Source of the DNA: Hydrogenophaga sp.
Lineage (GTDB): Bacteria; Pseudomonadota; Gammaproteobacteria; Burkholderiales; Burkholderiaceae_C
Assembly: GCF_018780385.1 (NCBI RefSeq)
Contig: NZ_JADMJO010000028.1
Span: forward strand, 1-54,555
Direction: 5' to 3'
DNA: 54,555 bases
This document shows positions 42,730-50,927 of the stretch, in pieces. A program made the translations under genes and the position numbers. Within the stretch, counting starts at the first letter, position 1. Each line of letters starts with the position of its first letter. The notes beneath the pieces were generated by a model, which saw only the letters and a program-made list of their open reading frames with translations, was not told the DNA's origin and did not search any database.

Positions 42730-43142
42730 GCTTCAAGTCCGCGTTCACGCTCGCACTGGCCACCGTGTTGTGGCTCGGCGGCTGTGCGACGCGGGTGCCT
42801 TCGGTGCCACCCCTGTCCGATGCGGAGGAACCCGCGGCCGTGCCGGACGCGCGCGAGATCGAGCGCGGCCGGGCCTCGTGGTACGGCGAGCCCTTTCATG
42901 GGCGACGCACCGCCAGTGGCGAAATCTTCAACATGAACGAGCTCACCGCCGCCCACAAGACCTTGCCCTTCGGCACGCGCGTGCGGGTGCGCAACCTCGC
43001 CACGGGCCAGGACGTGTTGGTGCGCATCAACGACCGTGGCCCTCATGTCAGGGGCCGCATCATCGATCTGAGCCGCGCCGCCGCTGCGCAGGTTGGCCTG
43101 CTGGGCACTGGCACGGCGCCGGTGGTGCTGCTGGCCGAATGA
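42726..43142 (+). CDS. rlpA: RlpA-like septal lipoprotein (double-psi beta-barrel)
   Basis: Encodes 138 residues. A lipoprotein signal is present (LATVLWLGGCATR, lipid Cys at ~20). The barrel shows ASWYGEPFHGRRTASGEIF, LTAAHKTLPFGTRVRVRN and INDRGPHVRGRIIDLS, with the catalytic Asp/His of lytic transglycosylases that act on denuded glycan. It lacks the SPOR domain of full-length RlpA. Coupled by ATGA overlaps to metF upstream and to the LysR gene downstream. Confidence 0.88.
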   Translation: MSFKSAFTLALATVLWLGGCATRVPSVPPLSDAEEPAAVPDAREIERGRASWYGEPFHGRRTASGEIFNMNELTAAHKTLPFGTRVRVRNLATGQDVLVRINDRGPHVRGRIIDLSRAAAAQVGLLGTGTAPVVLLAE

Positions 43143-44395
43143 ACGCCGAGCTACCGGCTGGTGCCCCGGGCGGGCCCGTGGTGCTGCGCTGGTTGCATGT
43201 GTTGACGGCCGTGGTCGCGCACGGCAGCGTGGCCCGAGCGGCCGCCGAACTCTGCCTGTCGCCCTCGGCGGTTTCGCGCGCGGTGCGCCAGACCGAGGCT
43301 GCCATCGGCATCGACCTGTTCGAACGCGGCGCGCGCGGCATGACCGCGCTGCCGGCGGCGCGCCAGCTCGCGCTGCGTGCCCAGCGCGCCCACGAACAAC
43401 TGCTCAAGGCCGATGCCACCGGTCGGGCCAGAGCGGCCACCCCACGCCGTGCGCTGCGCGTCTCGCAGATCACCGACGGCATGCTGCACGCGCTGGTGTC
43501 CACCGCGCGCAGCGGCGTTGAGACGGTGGCGGCGGCCACACTCGGCGTGTCGCAGCCGGCGGTGCACTTGCGCCTGCGCGCGCTGGCCCACCTCGCGGGC
43601 ACGCCGCTGGTGCGCCGCACCGACCGTGGCGTGCGCCTCACCGAGGCCGGTGAACGCTGGGCTGCCGCGGCCGAACTCGCCTTGAGCGAATTGCGCGTGG
43701 CCGAAGAAGAACTGGCCGGCTGGCGCGGCCTGGCCGTGGGGCAACTGGCGGTGGGTGCCCTGCCCATGGCGGGCACCGAGTTGGTTCCACGTGCGCTGGG
43801 TCGGTTGCTGGAGCGCCTGCCCGGCGTGCAGGCCACGGTGGCGGACGGTACCTACGAAACGCTGCTGCACCTGTTGCGCCATGGAGAGATCGACCTCGTT
43901 GTGGGCCCGCTGCGTGGCGCGCTGGCAGCGGCCGACATCGAGGAGCAGACGCTGTTTGTCGACCACCTGGTGCCGGTCGTGCGCGCCGGGCATCCGTGGT
44001 TGGGGCGCTCGAAGGCGGTGCTGCGCCGGGGCTTGTCGGGCGCCGACTGGATCTCGCCCCTGCGTGGCTCCCCCGCGCGCGCGGCGTTCGAGGCGGCGTT
44101 TCGCGCCGCCGGGCACGAGCCACCGGCAGCGCGGCTGCACGCCAACAGCCCGTCGGCGGTGCGCGCCCTGCTGCTGCAGTCCGACCGGGTGGCTCTGCTG
44201 TCTCCGCTGCAGGTCCTGAGCGACGTGGCCAGCGGCGTGCTCGCCGTGCTGCCCCTGCCGCTGGCGGGCACCGAGCGCGCCATCGGCATCACCACGCGGC
44301 GCGGTGGCCTGCCGTCGCCGGCCGGTCGGGTGTTCATGGACGAACTGCGCGCGGTGGTGGATGAACTTCAACTGACGAGCGCCAGGCCGGTATAA
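43139..44395 (+). CDS. LysR-family regulator with two tandem helix-turn-helix domains
   Basis: Encodes 418 residues against ~300 for usual LysR. HTH 1 is at ~15-72 (HGSVARAAAELCLSPSAVSRAVRQ...GIDLFERG) and HTH 2 at ~108-165 (VETVAAATLGVSQPAVHLRLRAL...GTPLVRRTDRG), followed by a full LysR effector domain from ~195. In the first domain the usual downstream acceptor part is shortened. It starts within the rlpA stop codon (ATGA), which is an odd place for a regulator. It may control the Bug-type gene downstream; no target can be proved. Confidence 0.85.
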   Translation: MNAELPAGAPGGPVVLRWLHVLTAVVAHGSVARAAAELCLSPSAVSRAVRQTEAAIGIDLFERGARGMTALPAARQLALRAQRAHEQLLKADATGRARAATPRRALRVSQITDGMLHALVSTARSGVETVAAATLGVSQPAVHLRLRALAHLAGTPLVRRTDRGVRLTEAGERWAAAAELALSELRVAEEELAGWRGLAVGQLAVGALPMAGTELVPRALGRLLERLPGVQATVADGTYETLLHLLRHGEIDLVVGPLRGALAAADIEEQTLFVDHLVPVVRAGHPWLGRSKAVLRRGLSGADWISPLRGSPARAAFEAAFRAAGHEPPAARLHANSPSAVRALLLQSDRVALLSPLQVLSDVASGVLAVLPLPLAGTERAIGITTRRGGLPSPAGRVFMDELRAVVDELQLTSARPV

Positions 44396-44426
44396 GCAAT
44401 TCGGCAGGCTGGCGTGGGCAATTGCA

Positions 44427-44473
44427 GCCCGGATGGTCACCACGGTGGTGATACTGGAAGGCCACATCCGGGC
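44427..44473. repeat. Compound inverted repeat between lysR-type and Bug-type genes
   Basis: GCCCGGATG (44427-44435) pairs perfectly with CATCCGGGC (44465-44473), and within the loop TCACCA (44437-44442) pairs with TGGTGA (44446-44451) over a 3-base loop. No T-run follows. It could be an operator or an RNA structure before the Bug gene (ATG 44519). Confidence 0.5.
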
Positions 44474-44518
44474 GAGGCAGCGGCCAGCATGCTGCGCGCC
44501 CCCACATCAGGAAACCGC

Positions 44519-45499
44519 ATGCATTCCCCTTCCTCATTGACCCGCCGCACCGTGCTGATGGCAGCGGCCGCCAGCGTGGCGGCGCCCGCTCTGCGGGCCC
44601 AGACCCTGCCCCGCACCATCCGGCTGGTGGTGCCGTTTCCGCCCGGTGGTTCGCCCGACATCCTGGCCCGTGCCTTGCAGCCCCGGCTGGCCGCGGCGCT
44701 CGGCGTGAACGTGGTGATCGACAACAAGCCGGGAGCCGGAGGTTCGCTCGGTGCGACCGATGTCGCGCGCTCCGCGCCCAACGGCGCCACCCTGCTGATG
44801 GGCCACACCGGCACGCTGGCCGTCAACCCCGCGATCTATCCCGGCCTGGCCTACGACCCGCAAAAGAGCTTTGCACCGATCGCCTGGGTGGCCCGCGTGC
44901 CCAATGTGCTGGTGATCAACGCGTCGCTGCCCATCACCACGTTGAAACAATTGATCGAGCGCGCCAAGGCGCAGCCCGGCCAGCTCACGCACGCGTCGGG
45001 CGGCAACGGCAGCGCTGCCCACATCGCCTTCGAATACCTCAAGCAGCGCGCGGGCATGTTCATGCTGCACATCCCCTACCGCGGCACGGCGCCCTCGATC
45101 ACCGACGTGATCGGTGGACGCGTCGACTGCACCTTCACCGGCGCCCCGGCCGTGCTGCCCCACGTGCAGGGCGGTCGCCTGCGTGCGCTGGCGGTGTCCA
45201 GCCCGCAGCGCCTGCCCGCCCTGCCCAACGTACCCACGGTCGCCGAGAGCGGTTACCCAGGCTTCGAGGCCGATCAGTGGTACGGCGTGGTCGGCCCGGC
45301 CGGCATGGCGCCCGAACTGGTGGCGCGGCTCAATGCCGAGATCAACGCGGCGCTGGTCCACCCCGAGGTGCTGGAGCCGCTCACGCGCGAGGGTGCCACG
45401 CCCATGCCGTCGAAGCCGCAGGATTTTGCCGCGCTGATCGCGCGAGAGATTCCGCGCTGGGCCGAGGTGGTCCGCGTCGGCAACGTCAAGCCATCCTGA
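44519..45499 (+). CDS. Tripartite tricarboxylate transporter-type (Bug) substrate-binding protein
   Basis: Encodes 326 residues. The N-terminus has a Tat-like RR and a hydrophobic stretch (LTRRTVLMAAAASVAAPALRAQ). The mature part is the Bug fold: IRLVVPFPPGGSPDILAR, VIDNKPGAGGSLGATDVARSAPNGATLLMG and RLRALAVSSPQRLPALPNVPTVAESGYPGFE are standard. It would bind a carboxylate in the periplasm. No TctA/TctB membrane genes are near, which is common for the many Bug proteins of Burkholderiales. Confidence 0.9.
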   Translation: MHSPSSLTRRTVLMAAAASVAAPALRAQTLPRTIRLVVPFPPGGSPDILARALQPRLAAALGVNVVIDNKPGAGGSLGATDVARSAPNGATLLMGHTGTLAVNPAIYPGLAYDPQKSFAPIAWVARVPNVLVINASLPITTLKQLIERAKAQPGQLTHASGGNGSAAHIAFEYLKQRAGMFMLHIPYRGTAPSITDVIGGRVDCTFTGAPAVLPHVQGGRLRALAVSSPQRLPALPNVPTVAESGYPGFEADQWYGVVGPAGMAPELVARLNAEINAALVHPEVLEPLTREGATPMPSKPQDFAALIAREIPRWAEVVRVGNVKPS

Positions 45500-45544
45500 G
45501 CGGCGCTGCCGGCCAGCCCACCGCCTGAGGGCGCGACCGGCGAA

Positions 45545-45558
45545 TTGATCTGCGTCAA
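45545..45558. promoter_or_regulatory. FNR/ANR-like box upstream of ompW
   Basis: TTGATCTGCGTCAA matches the FNR consensus TTGAT-N4-ATCAA with one mismatch. It is centred ~123 bases before the ompW ATG. A second, weaker copy (TTGATGCAGCGCAA) lies at 45595-45608, about 67 bases before the ATG. Confidence 0.55.
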
Positions 45559-45674
45559 ACGCGGGTGTTGCCGCCGTGGGTGTGCCGGTGCGCATTGATG
45601 CAGCGCAACATGCCACAGCCCGGGGTCTTCTGTAATCGATGTCGGGAATGTTCCCGGCTCGATCACTGAAAACC

Positions 45675-46274
45675 ATGAAAAAGACCACTGTCGCTCTCGC
45701 TTCCCTCGTGCTGCTGGCATCGGGCGCGGCCATTGCGCAAGACTTCACCGCGGGCTCGCTGCTGGTGCGTGCTCGCGCTGTCCGTCTGGACAGCGCCAAC
45801 AAGGACAGCACCGGCCTGAACCTGTCGATCAATGACAAAACGCTGCCTGAAGTTGATTTCACGTATTTCTTCAGCCCCAACCTGGCCGCCGAGCTGGTGT
45901 TGACCGTGCCGCAGAAGCAGCGCGTGTACGCCGGCGCCACCCAGATCGGTACGCTCAAACACCTGCCGCCCACGCTCACGCTGCAGTACCACTTCAACCA
46001 CAGCAGCGGCGTCAAACCCTACGTGGGTGCTGGTCTGAACTACACGCGTTTCAGCTCGGTGGATCTGCTCGGCGGTGCGGCGGACCTCAAGCGCAACAGC
46101 GTGGGGCTGGCGTTCCAGGCGGGCGTCGACATTCCGCTGGCCAAGAACTTGTACCTCAACGTCGATGTGAAGAAGGTCTACATCAAGACGGACGTCATCG
46201 CTGGCGGCAGCAACATCGGCACCTTCAAGGTGGACCCGATGTTGGTCGGTGTGGGTCTGGGCTGGCGCTTCTGA
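45675..46274 (+). CDS. ompW: OmpW-family outer-membrane protein
   Basis: Encodes 199 residues. Signal peptide MKKTTVALASLVLLASGAAIAQ, then FTAGSLLVRARAVRL and EVDFTYFFSPNLAAELVL, typical of the 8-strand OmpW barrel, and a C-terminal GVGLGWRF ending with the aromatic Phe needed for outer-membrane assembly. OmpW is under FNR control in E. coli, matching the FNR-like boxes upstream. Substrate unknown (small hydrophobic molecules in relatives). It converges on paaE with 9 bases between stops. Confidence 0.93.
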   Translation: MKKTTVALASLVLLASGAAIAQDFTAGSLLVRARAVRLDSANKDSTGLNLSINDKTLPEVDFTYFFSPNLAAELVLTVPQKQRVYAGATQIGTLKHLPPTLTLQYHFNHSSGVKPYVGAGLNYTRFSSVDLLGGAADLKRNSVGLAFQAGVDIPLAKNLYLNVDVKKVYIKTDVIAGGSNIGTFKVDPMLVGVGLGWRF

Positions 46275-46283
46275 GGCAGCGCC

Positions 46284-47396
46284 TCAGCGCTCGTCGTAAC
46301 TGATCACCAGGCGTTCGCTCGTGGGGCGCGCCTGGCAGCTCAACACGAAACCCTTGTCGGTTTCCCAGGGCTCCAGCGTGTAGTTCTTCTCCATCGCCAC
46401 CGAGCCCTCCACCACCTTGGCGCGGCAGGTGCAGCACACGCCGCCGCGGCACGACCAGGGCAGGTCGAGTCCGGCATTGAGTGCCACGTCGAGCACACGC
46501 TCGTCGCGGTTCATGCGCAGTTCGTGTGGCTTGCCGTCGAGCAGCACGGTGAGCGCCACGTCGCCCTCGGTTCGCCCGGCCGCATCGGCATGGCCGAGCA
46601 CCACCGCCCTGCGCGCTTCGGCCGGCAGGGCGTCGAGCGTGGGCGAGGTGAAGCGTTCGGTGTGCACGCGGTCGGGCCGCACGCCTGCACCGAGCAAGGC
46701 TTGCTCGGTCGCTTCAATCATGGCTTCGGGCCCGCAGATGAACACCTCGTCCATGCTGGCCACCGGCAGCAGCGTGGCGATGAGCGCACGCACCTTGTCG
46801 CCGTCGATGCGGCCTTCGAGCAGCGGCACCTCCTGCGCCTGGCGCGAGAGGATGTGAATCAACGTCAGTCGGCCGGCGTAGCGGTCCTTCAGGTCCTGCA
46901 GGGCTTCGTTGAACATCACGCTGTCCATGCGGCGGTTGCCGTAGACCAGGGTGAACTTGGCCTGTGGCGATTCTTCGAGTGTGCTGGCCATGAGCGAGAG
47001 GATGGGCGTGATGCCCGAACCCGCTGCGAAGCCCACGCGGTGCAGTGCGCGAGGCTTGTGCACGGTGAAGCGGCCGTCCGGCGGCATCACCTTGAGGGTG
47101 TCGCCGGCCTTCAGCTCGCGGGCGGCCCAGTTGGAAAACACGCCGCCGTCCACCGGCCGGATGCCCAGTGTGAGTTCACCGCGTTGTGTGAGCAGGCTGC
47201 GCGGGCTGCTGATGGAATAGCTGCGCCGAACATCTTGCCCGCCGATGGTTGCACGCACGGTGAGGAACTGGCCGGGTTCGAACGAGAACGCCGTGCGCTG
47301 CCCGGGCGGGATGGCCAGGGTGATGGCCACCGCGCCCGCGGCCTCGGGGCTGATGCGGGCGATGGGCAGCTCGTGGAAGTGGGGTGCAGTGCTCAT
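46284..47396 (-). CDS. paaE: Phenylacetyl-CoA epoxidase reductase subunit PaaE
   Basis: Encodes 370 residues. An FNR-type FAD/NADPH module (RRSYSISSPRS for FAD, GSGITPILSLMASTLEES for the nucleotide) is followed by a plant-type [2Fe-2S] ferredoxin with Cys316, 321, 324 and 354 (CRGGVCCTC...C). It moves electrons from NADPH to the diiron centre of PaaA. Last gene of paaABCDE; 4 bases after paaD. Confidence 0.94.
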   Translation of the reverse strand: MSTAPHFHELPIARISPEAAGAVAITLAIPPGQRTAFSFEPGQFLTVRATIGGQDVRRSYSISSPRSLLTQRGELTLGIRPVDGGVFSNWAARELKAGDTLKVMPPDGRFTVHKPRALHRVGFAAGSGITPILSLMASTLEESPQAKFTLVYGNRRMDSVMFNEALQDLKDRYAGRLTLIHILSRQAQEVPLLEGRIDGDKVRALIATLLPVASMDEVFICGPEAMIEATEQALLGAGVRPDRVHTERFTSPTLDALPAEARRAVVLGHADAAGRTEGDVALTVLLDGKPHELRMNRDERVLDVALNAGLDLPWSCRGGVCCTCRAKVVEGSVAMEKNYTLEPWETDKGFVLSCQARPTSERLVISYDER

Positions 47397-47400
47397 GGCA

Positions 47401-47937
47401 TCAATACGGCTTGAAGTAGTCGAAGGGTTCGAGGCAATTCAGGCAGCGGTACATGGCCTTGCACGCGGTGGAGCCGAAGGGTGAGGTTTCGGTGGTGTGG
47501 GTCGAGCCGCATTGCGGGCAGGGCACGGTCTCGCGCTGCAGGGCCTGGCGCGAAAACTTCAGCACGTTGGTGCCTGCGTTTGCGGTGCTGCCGCATTGCG
47601 GCGGCGCGATGCCGTAGGCGCGCAGCTTCTCGCGCGCAACGCCGCTCATCCAGTCGGTCGTCCAGGCCGGCGCCAGTTGCGTGACCACGCGTGCGGTGAT
47701 GCCGGCGTTGGCCAAGGCGGCGCGCACATCGTCTTCGATCTGCCCCATGGCCGGGCAGCCGCTGTAGGTGGGCGTGATCACCACCTCGGGCGTGCCGTCG
47801 ACGCCCCATCGCACCTCGCGCAGGATGCCGAGTTCGCTCAGACTGACCACCGGAATCTCAGGGTCGCTCAGGTCGGCGAGCGCGGCCCAGATGCCTGCTT
47901 GTTCGTGTTCGGTGGCGGCATGCATGGTGCGCTTCAC
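47401..47937 (-). CDS. paaD: Phenylacetyl-CoA epoxidase assembly subunit PaaD
   Basis: Encodes up to 178 residues. MIP18/DUF59 domain (LSDPEIPVVSLSELGILREV, TPTYSGCPAMGQIE) and a C-terminal zinc ribbon with cysteines in CPQCGSTH and CLNCLEP. PaaD is required for the epoxidase, probably in Fe-S maturation. Start uncertain: a GTG at 47937 overlaps the paaC stop (GTGA), while an ATG at 47925 (MHAATEH) also fits. Confidence 0.9.
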   Translation of the reverse strand: MKRTMHAATEHEQAGIWAALADLSDPEIPVVSLSELGILREVRWGVDGTPEVVITPTYSGCPAMGQIEDDVRAALANAGITARVVTQLAPAWTTDWMSGVAREKLRAYGIAPPQCGSTANAGTNVLKFSRQALQRETVPCPQCGSTHTTETSPFGSTACKAMYRCLNCLEPFDYFKPY

Positions 47938-48785
47938 CAGACGGCTTGCGGATGCGTGCGGGCCAGGCTCTGCATCTCCGCAAGCAGAAAGCCCATGTGT
48001 TCCGAATGCACGCCCAGCTTGCCCTGCGGAACGTAGCCTTGCACAGCCGGGCGCTCGAGCGTGGCCTCGTTCACCGTGTCGTCCACCAGCGCGTCCCAGT
48101 CGGTCTTGAGGTCAGCCACATCGACGCCCGTGCCGCTGTTCGCCGCCTGCGTTTCGGCCTCGCTGCCGATCCAGAATTCCTGGCAGTAGGGCAGCAGGTG
48201 GTTGAGCGCGGCCTGCGCGCGGGCGTGCGATTCGTCGGTGCCGTCGCCCAAGCGCACCAGCCAGTCGCTGGCGTGGCGCAGGTGGTAGCGCACCTCCTTC
48301 AGCGACTTGGCGGCGATGGCGGCCAGGTGCGCGTCGGCCGAGGTCTGCAGCCTGTCCCACACCAGCACCATGAGCGCGCTGTAGAGGAAGTTGCGGGTGA
48401 TGGTGGTGGCGTAGTCTCGGTCGCCCGACGCCGTGCTGGCCAGCGGCCCACTGTGCGGCAGCTCCAGCAGCGTGAGGTTGCGGAACTCGGCGGTGTCGCG
48501 GAAATAGGCCAGCGTGTCCTCGGTCACGCGACCCTCGGTGCGTGCGCCCTGCAGGTGTTGGAAGCGCTGCGTGAGTTCGGCATCGTCGTTGATGCGCGCG
48601 GCGGCGTGCTGGTACAGCATGCGGGCCTGGCCCAGCAGATCGAGGCTGTTGTTGGCGAGGGCCAGATCCTCTTCAAGGATGGGCCCGTGGCCGCACCATT
48701 CGGCGTTGCGCTGGCCGAGCACCAAGGCGTTGTCGGCCAGGTGCAGCAAGTAGTCGACGGGTGCATGGGTGGGAGCCGAGACCAT
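47934..48785 (-). CDS. paaC: Phenylacetyl-CoA epoxidase structural subunit PaaC
   Basis: Encodes 283 residues. It has the ferritin-like fold (LADNALVLGQRNAEWCGHGPILEEDLALANNSLDLLGQARMLYQHAA) but lacks the metal ligands of PaaA, and forms the structural partner of the A-C heterodimer. Start at 48785 overlaps the paaB stop by one base (TGATG); the frame beyond is antisense noise in paaB. Confidence 0.94.
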   Translation of the reverse strand: MVSAPTHAPVDYLLHLADNALVLGQRNAEWCGHGPILEEDLALANNSLDLLGQARMLYQHAAARINDDAELTQRFQHLQGARTEGRVTEDTLAYFRDTAEFRNLTLLELPHSGPLASTASGDRDYATTITRNFLYSALMVLVWDRLQTSADAHLAAIAAKSLKEVRYHLRHASDWLVRLGDGTDESHARAQAALNHLLPYCQEFWIGSEAETQAANSGTGVDVADLKTDWDALVDDTVNEATLERPAVQGYVPQGKLGVHSEHMGFLLAEMQSLARTHPQAVW

Positions 48786-49087
48786 CACATGTGCCCCACT
48801 TTGTCGGGGATCTCGTAGAACGTGGGATGGCGGTACACCTTGTCGGCCGCCGGGTCGAAGAAGCTGTCCTTGCTGTCGGGCTCGCTGGCCGTGATGCTGT
48901 TGGACGGCACGACCCAGATGCTCACGCCTTCCTGGCGACGTGTGTACACGTCGCGCGCCATCTGCAGCGCGTGCGGCGCGTCGCTGGCGTGCAGGCTGCC
49001 GCAGTGCTTGTGTTCCAGGCCCTGCTTGCTGCGCACGAAGACTTCCCAGAGGGGCCATTCCTTGAGGGCGGTGTTGGTGGTGTTCAT
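48785..49087 (-). CDS. paaB: Phenylacetyl-CoA epoxidase subunit PaaB
   Basis: Encodes 100 residues. [55 protein letters not shown] is the full PaaB signature. It bridges the A-C units in the epoxidase. ATGA overlap with the paaA stop at 49084-49087. Confidence 0.94.
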   Translation of the reverse strand: MNTTNTALKEWPLWEVFVRSKQGLEHKHCGSLHASDAPHALQMARDVYTRRQEGVSIWVVPSNSITASEPDSKDSFFDPAADKVYRHPTFYEIPDKVGHM

Positions 49088-50097
49088 GCGGCCTCCTTCA
49101 TCGTGCGTGCTTGTTGTTTGGCCGCATGGGCCAGGGCCGCCTCGCGCACCCAGGCGCCGTCGTTCCAGGCTTTCACCCGCGTGGCCAGGCGCTCCTTGTT
49201 GCACGGGCCGTCGCCGTTGACCACGGCCCAGAACTCATCCCAGTCGATCTGGCCGTAGTCGTGGTGACCGCGCACCTCGTTCCATTTGAGATCGGGGTCG
49301 GGCAGCGTCACACCCAGCACCTCGGCCTGCGGCACGGTGGCGTCCACGAACTTCTGGCGCAGGTCGTCGTTGGAAATGCGCTTGATGCCCCAGCGCATGC
49401 CCTGCACGCTGTTGGGGCTGTCGGCGTCGGGCGGGCCGAACATGGCCAGGCACTTCCACCACCAGCGGTTAACCGCGTCCTGCACCATGGCCTTCTGTTC
49501 GGCCGTGCCCTGCATCATGGTCATCAGGCACTCGAAGCCCTGGCGCTGGTGAAAACTCTCTTCCTTGCAGACGCGGATCATCGCGCGGGCGTAGGGGCCG
49601 AAGCTGCAGCGGCACAACGGGATCTGATTCATGATCGCCGCGCCGTCCACCAGCCAGCCGACCACGCCGACGTCGGCCCAGGTCAGCGTGGGGTAGTTGA
49701 AGATGGAGCTGTACTTGGCCTTGCCCGAGTGCAACGCGTCGAACATCTGGTCGCGGCTCGTGCCCAGGGTCTCGGCCGCGCTGTACAGATACAGGCCATG
49801 GCCGCCCTCGTCTTGCACTTTGGCCACCAGAATGGTCTTGCGCTTGAGACTGGGCGCGCGCGAGATCCAGTTGCCCTCGGGCAGCATGCCCACGATCTCG
49901 CTGTGCGCGTGCTGGCTGATCTGGCGCACCAGCGTCTTGCGGTACGCGTCCGGCATCCAGTCGCGCGGTTCAATCTTGCCGTCGGCGTCGATCACGGCGT
50001 CAAAGTGCGCCTGCAGGGCGGCGTCGTGCGGCACCGACTTGAGCGGGTTGCCCGGCTTGGCGTCGGCATCCGGAACGTTGAACGACTGGGTGTACAT
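49084..50097 (-). CDS. paaA: Phenylacetyl-CoA epoxidase catalytic subunit PaaA
   Basis: Encodes 337 residues. Diiron monooxygenase that epoxidises the ring of phenylacetyl-CoA. Probable metal ligands are in [17 protein letters not shown] and [15 protein letters not shown] (ExxH types); [16 protein letters not shown] is a further conserved helix. Start at 50097 ([12 protein letters not shown]) has GGAG in front. First gene of paaABCDE, directly downstream of the TetR-type operator. Confidence 0.95.
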   Translation of the reverse strand: MYTQSFNVPDADAKPGNPLKSVPHDAALQAHFDAVIDADGKIEPRDWMPDAYRKTLVRQISQHAHSEIVGMLPEGNWISRAPSLKRKTILVAKVQDEGGHGLYLYSAAETLGTSRDQMFDALHSGKAKYSSIFNYPTLTWADVGVVGWLVDGAAIMNQIPLCRCSFGPYARAMIRVCKEESFHQRQGFECLMTMMQGTAEQKAMVQDAVNRWWWKCLAMFGPPDADSPNSVQGMRWGIKRISNDDLRQKFVDATVPQAEVLGVTLPDPDLKWNEVRGHHDYGQIDWDEFWAVVNGDGPCNKERLATRVKAWNDGAWVREAALAHAAKQQARTMKEAA

Positions 50098-50144
50098 GCG
50101 CGTCTCCTGCGCCACTGGCCGGGCGCGTGGATCGCAGTATAGCC

Positions 50145-50172
50145 AATTAGCCGACCGAGCGGTCGGCTAATT
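50145..50172. promoter_or_regulatory. PaaR-like TetR-family operator (perfect palindrome)
   Basis: AATTAGCCGACCG (50145-50157) and its exact reverse complement (50160-50172) flank two bases. The core CCGACCG-N2-CGGTCGG matches the PaaR (TetR) sites of beta-proteobacteria as I remember them. It lies 48 bases before the paaA start on the minus strand. No tetR gene is in this window. Confidence 0.8.
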
Positions 50173-50257
50173 TTGCGACGCCCACTCAACGTATCTCCAC
50201 GCTGTACCGATACACGCGCTTACCGGCGATTCCGGCGCCTCACCTACAGTGGCTCAC

Positions 50258-50920
50258 ATGAACTCTGCTGTCACCACTGCGCTTTCCCATCCTGCGTCCT
50301 CCTCGCCAGCGGCCCGTGTGCCGGTGGTGCTCGTGCTGTGTGCGTTGTTGCTGGCTTGCGGTGGCGGAGGTGGCGATGACCCGCCAGCGGGCCCCGATGG
50401 CGTGATCGGCACCACGCCCACCACGGTTTCAGGCTCGTCGGGTGCCACCGGTGGCGGAACCGGGCCCGTCGCGCTGGACGCCAGCACTAGTTGCGGTCTG
50501 CCGGAGTTTCGCATCGACCTTCTGCGGCAGATCAATGCCGCACGCTCGGTGGCCCGCACCTGTGGCAGTGCCGCGATGGCGGCCGCCGCGCCCTTGACTT
50601 GGAACGACCGCTTGTTTTCCGCCGCTGCGCGCCATTCGCGCGACATGGCGACCAGGAACTACTTTTCCCACATCGGCCTGGACGGTCGCAACCCGGCACA
50701 GCGTGTTGCCGACGAAGGCTACGCGTGGTCCTGGGTGGGCGAGAACATCGCCGCGGGGCAACCCGCTGTGTCGCCGGTGATGAGCAGTTGGCTGGCCAGC
50801 CCTGGGCACTGCGCAAACATCATGCGACCCGAGTTCCAGGAGGTGGGCGTGAGCTGTGTGCAGCAGGCGGGCAGTACCTATGGTCGTTACTGGACCATGG
50901 CGCTGGGCCGCCCGCAGTGA
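50258..50920 (+). CDS. CAP-domain (SCP/PR1-like) lipoprotein
   Basis: Encodes 220 residues. A signal ends in the lipobox LLLAC (lipid Cys near 33), followed by a Gly- and Ser/Thr-rich linker. The CAP domain has LLRQINAARS, LTWNDRLFSAAARHSRDMATRNYFSHIGLDGRNP, YAWSWVGENIAAG and SSWLASPGHCANIM, including the two His and Glu of the family's metal site. Bacterial CAP proteins are secreted or surface proteins of uncertain role. Confidence 0.88.
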   Translation: MNSAVTTALSHPASSSPAARVPVVLVLCALLLACGGGGGDDPPAGPDGVIGTTPTTVSGSSGATGGGTGPVALDASTSCGLPEFRIDLLRQINAARSVARTCGSAAMAAAAPLTWNDRLFSAAARHSRDMATRNYFSHIGLDGRNPAQRVADEGYAWSWVGENIAAGQPAVSPVMSSWLASPGHCANIMRPEFQEVGVSCVQQAGSTYGRYWTMALGRPQ

Positions 50921-50927
50921 TCGAGCT

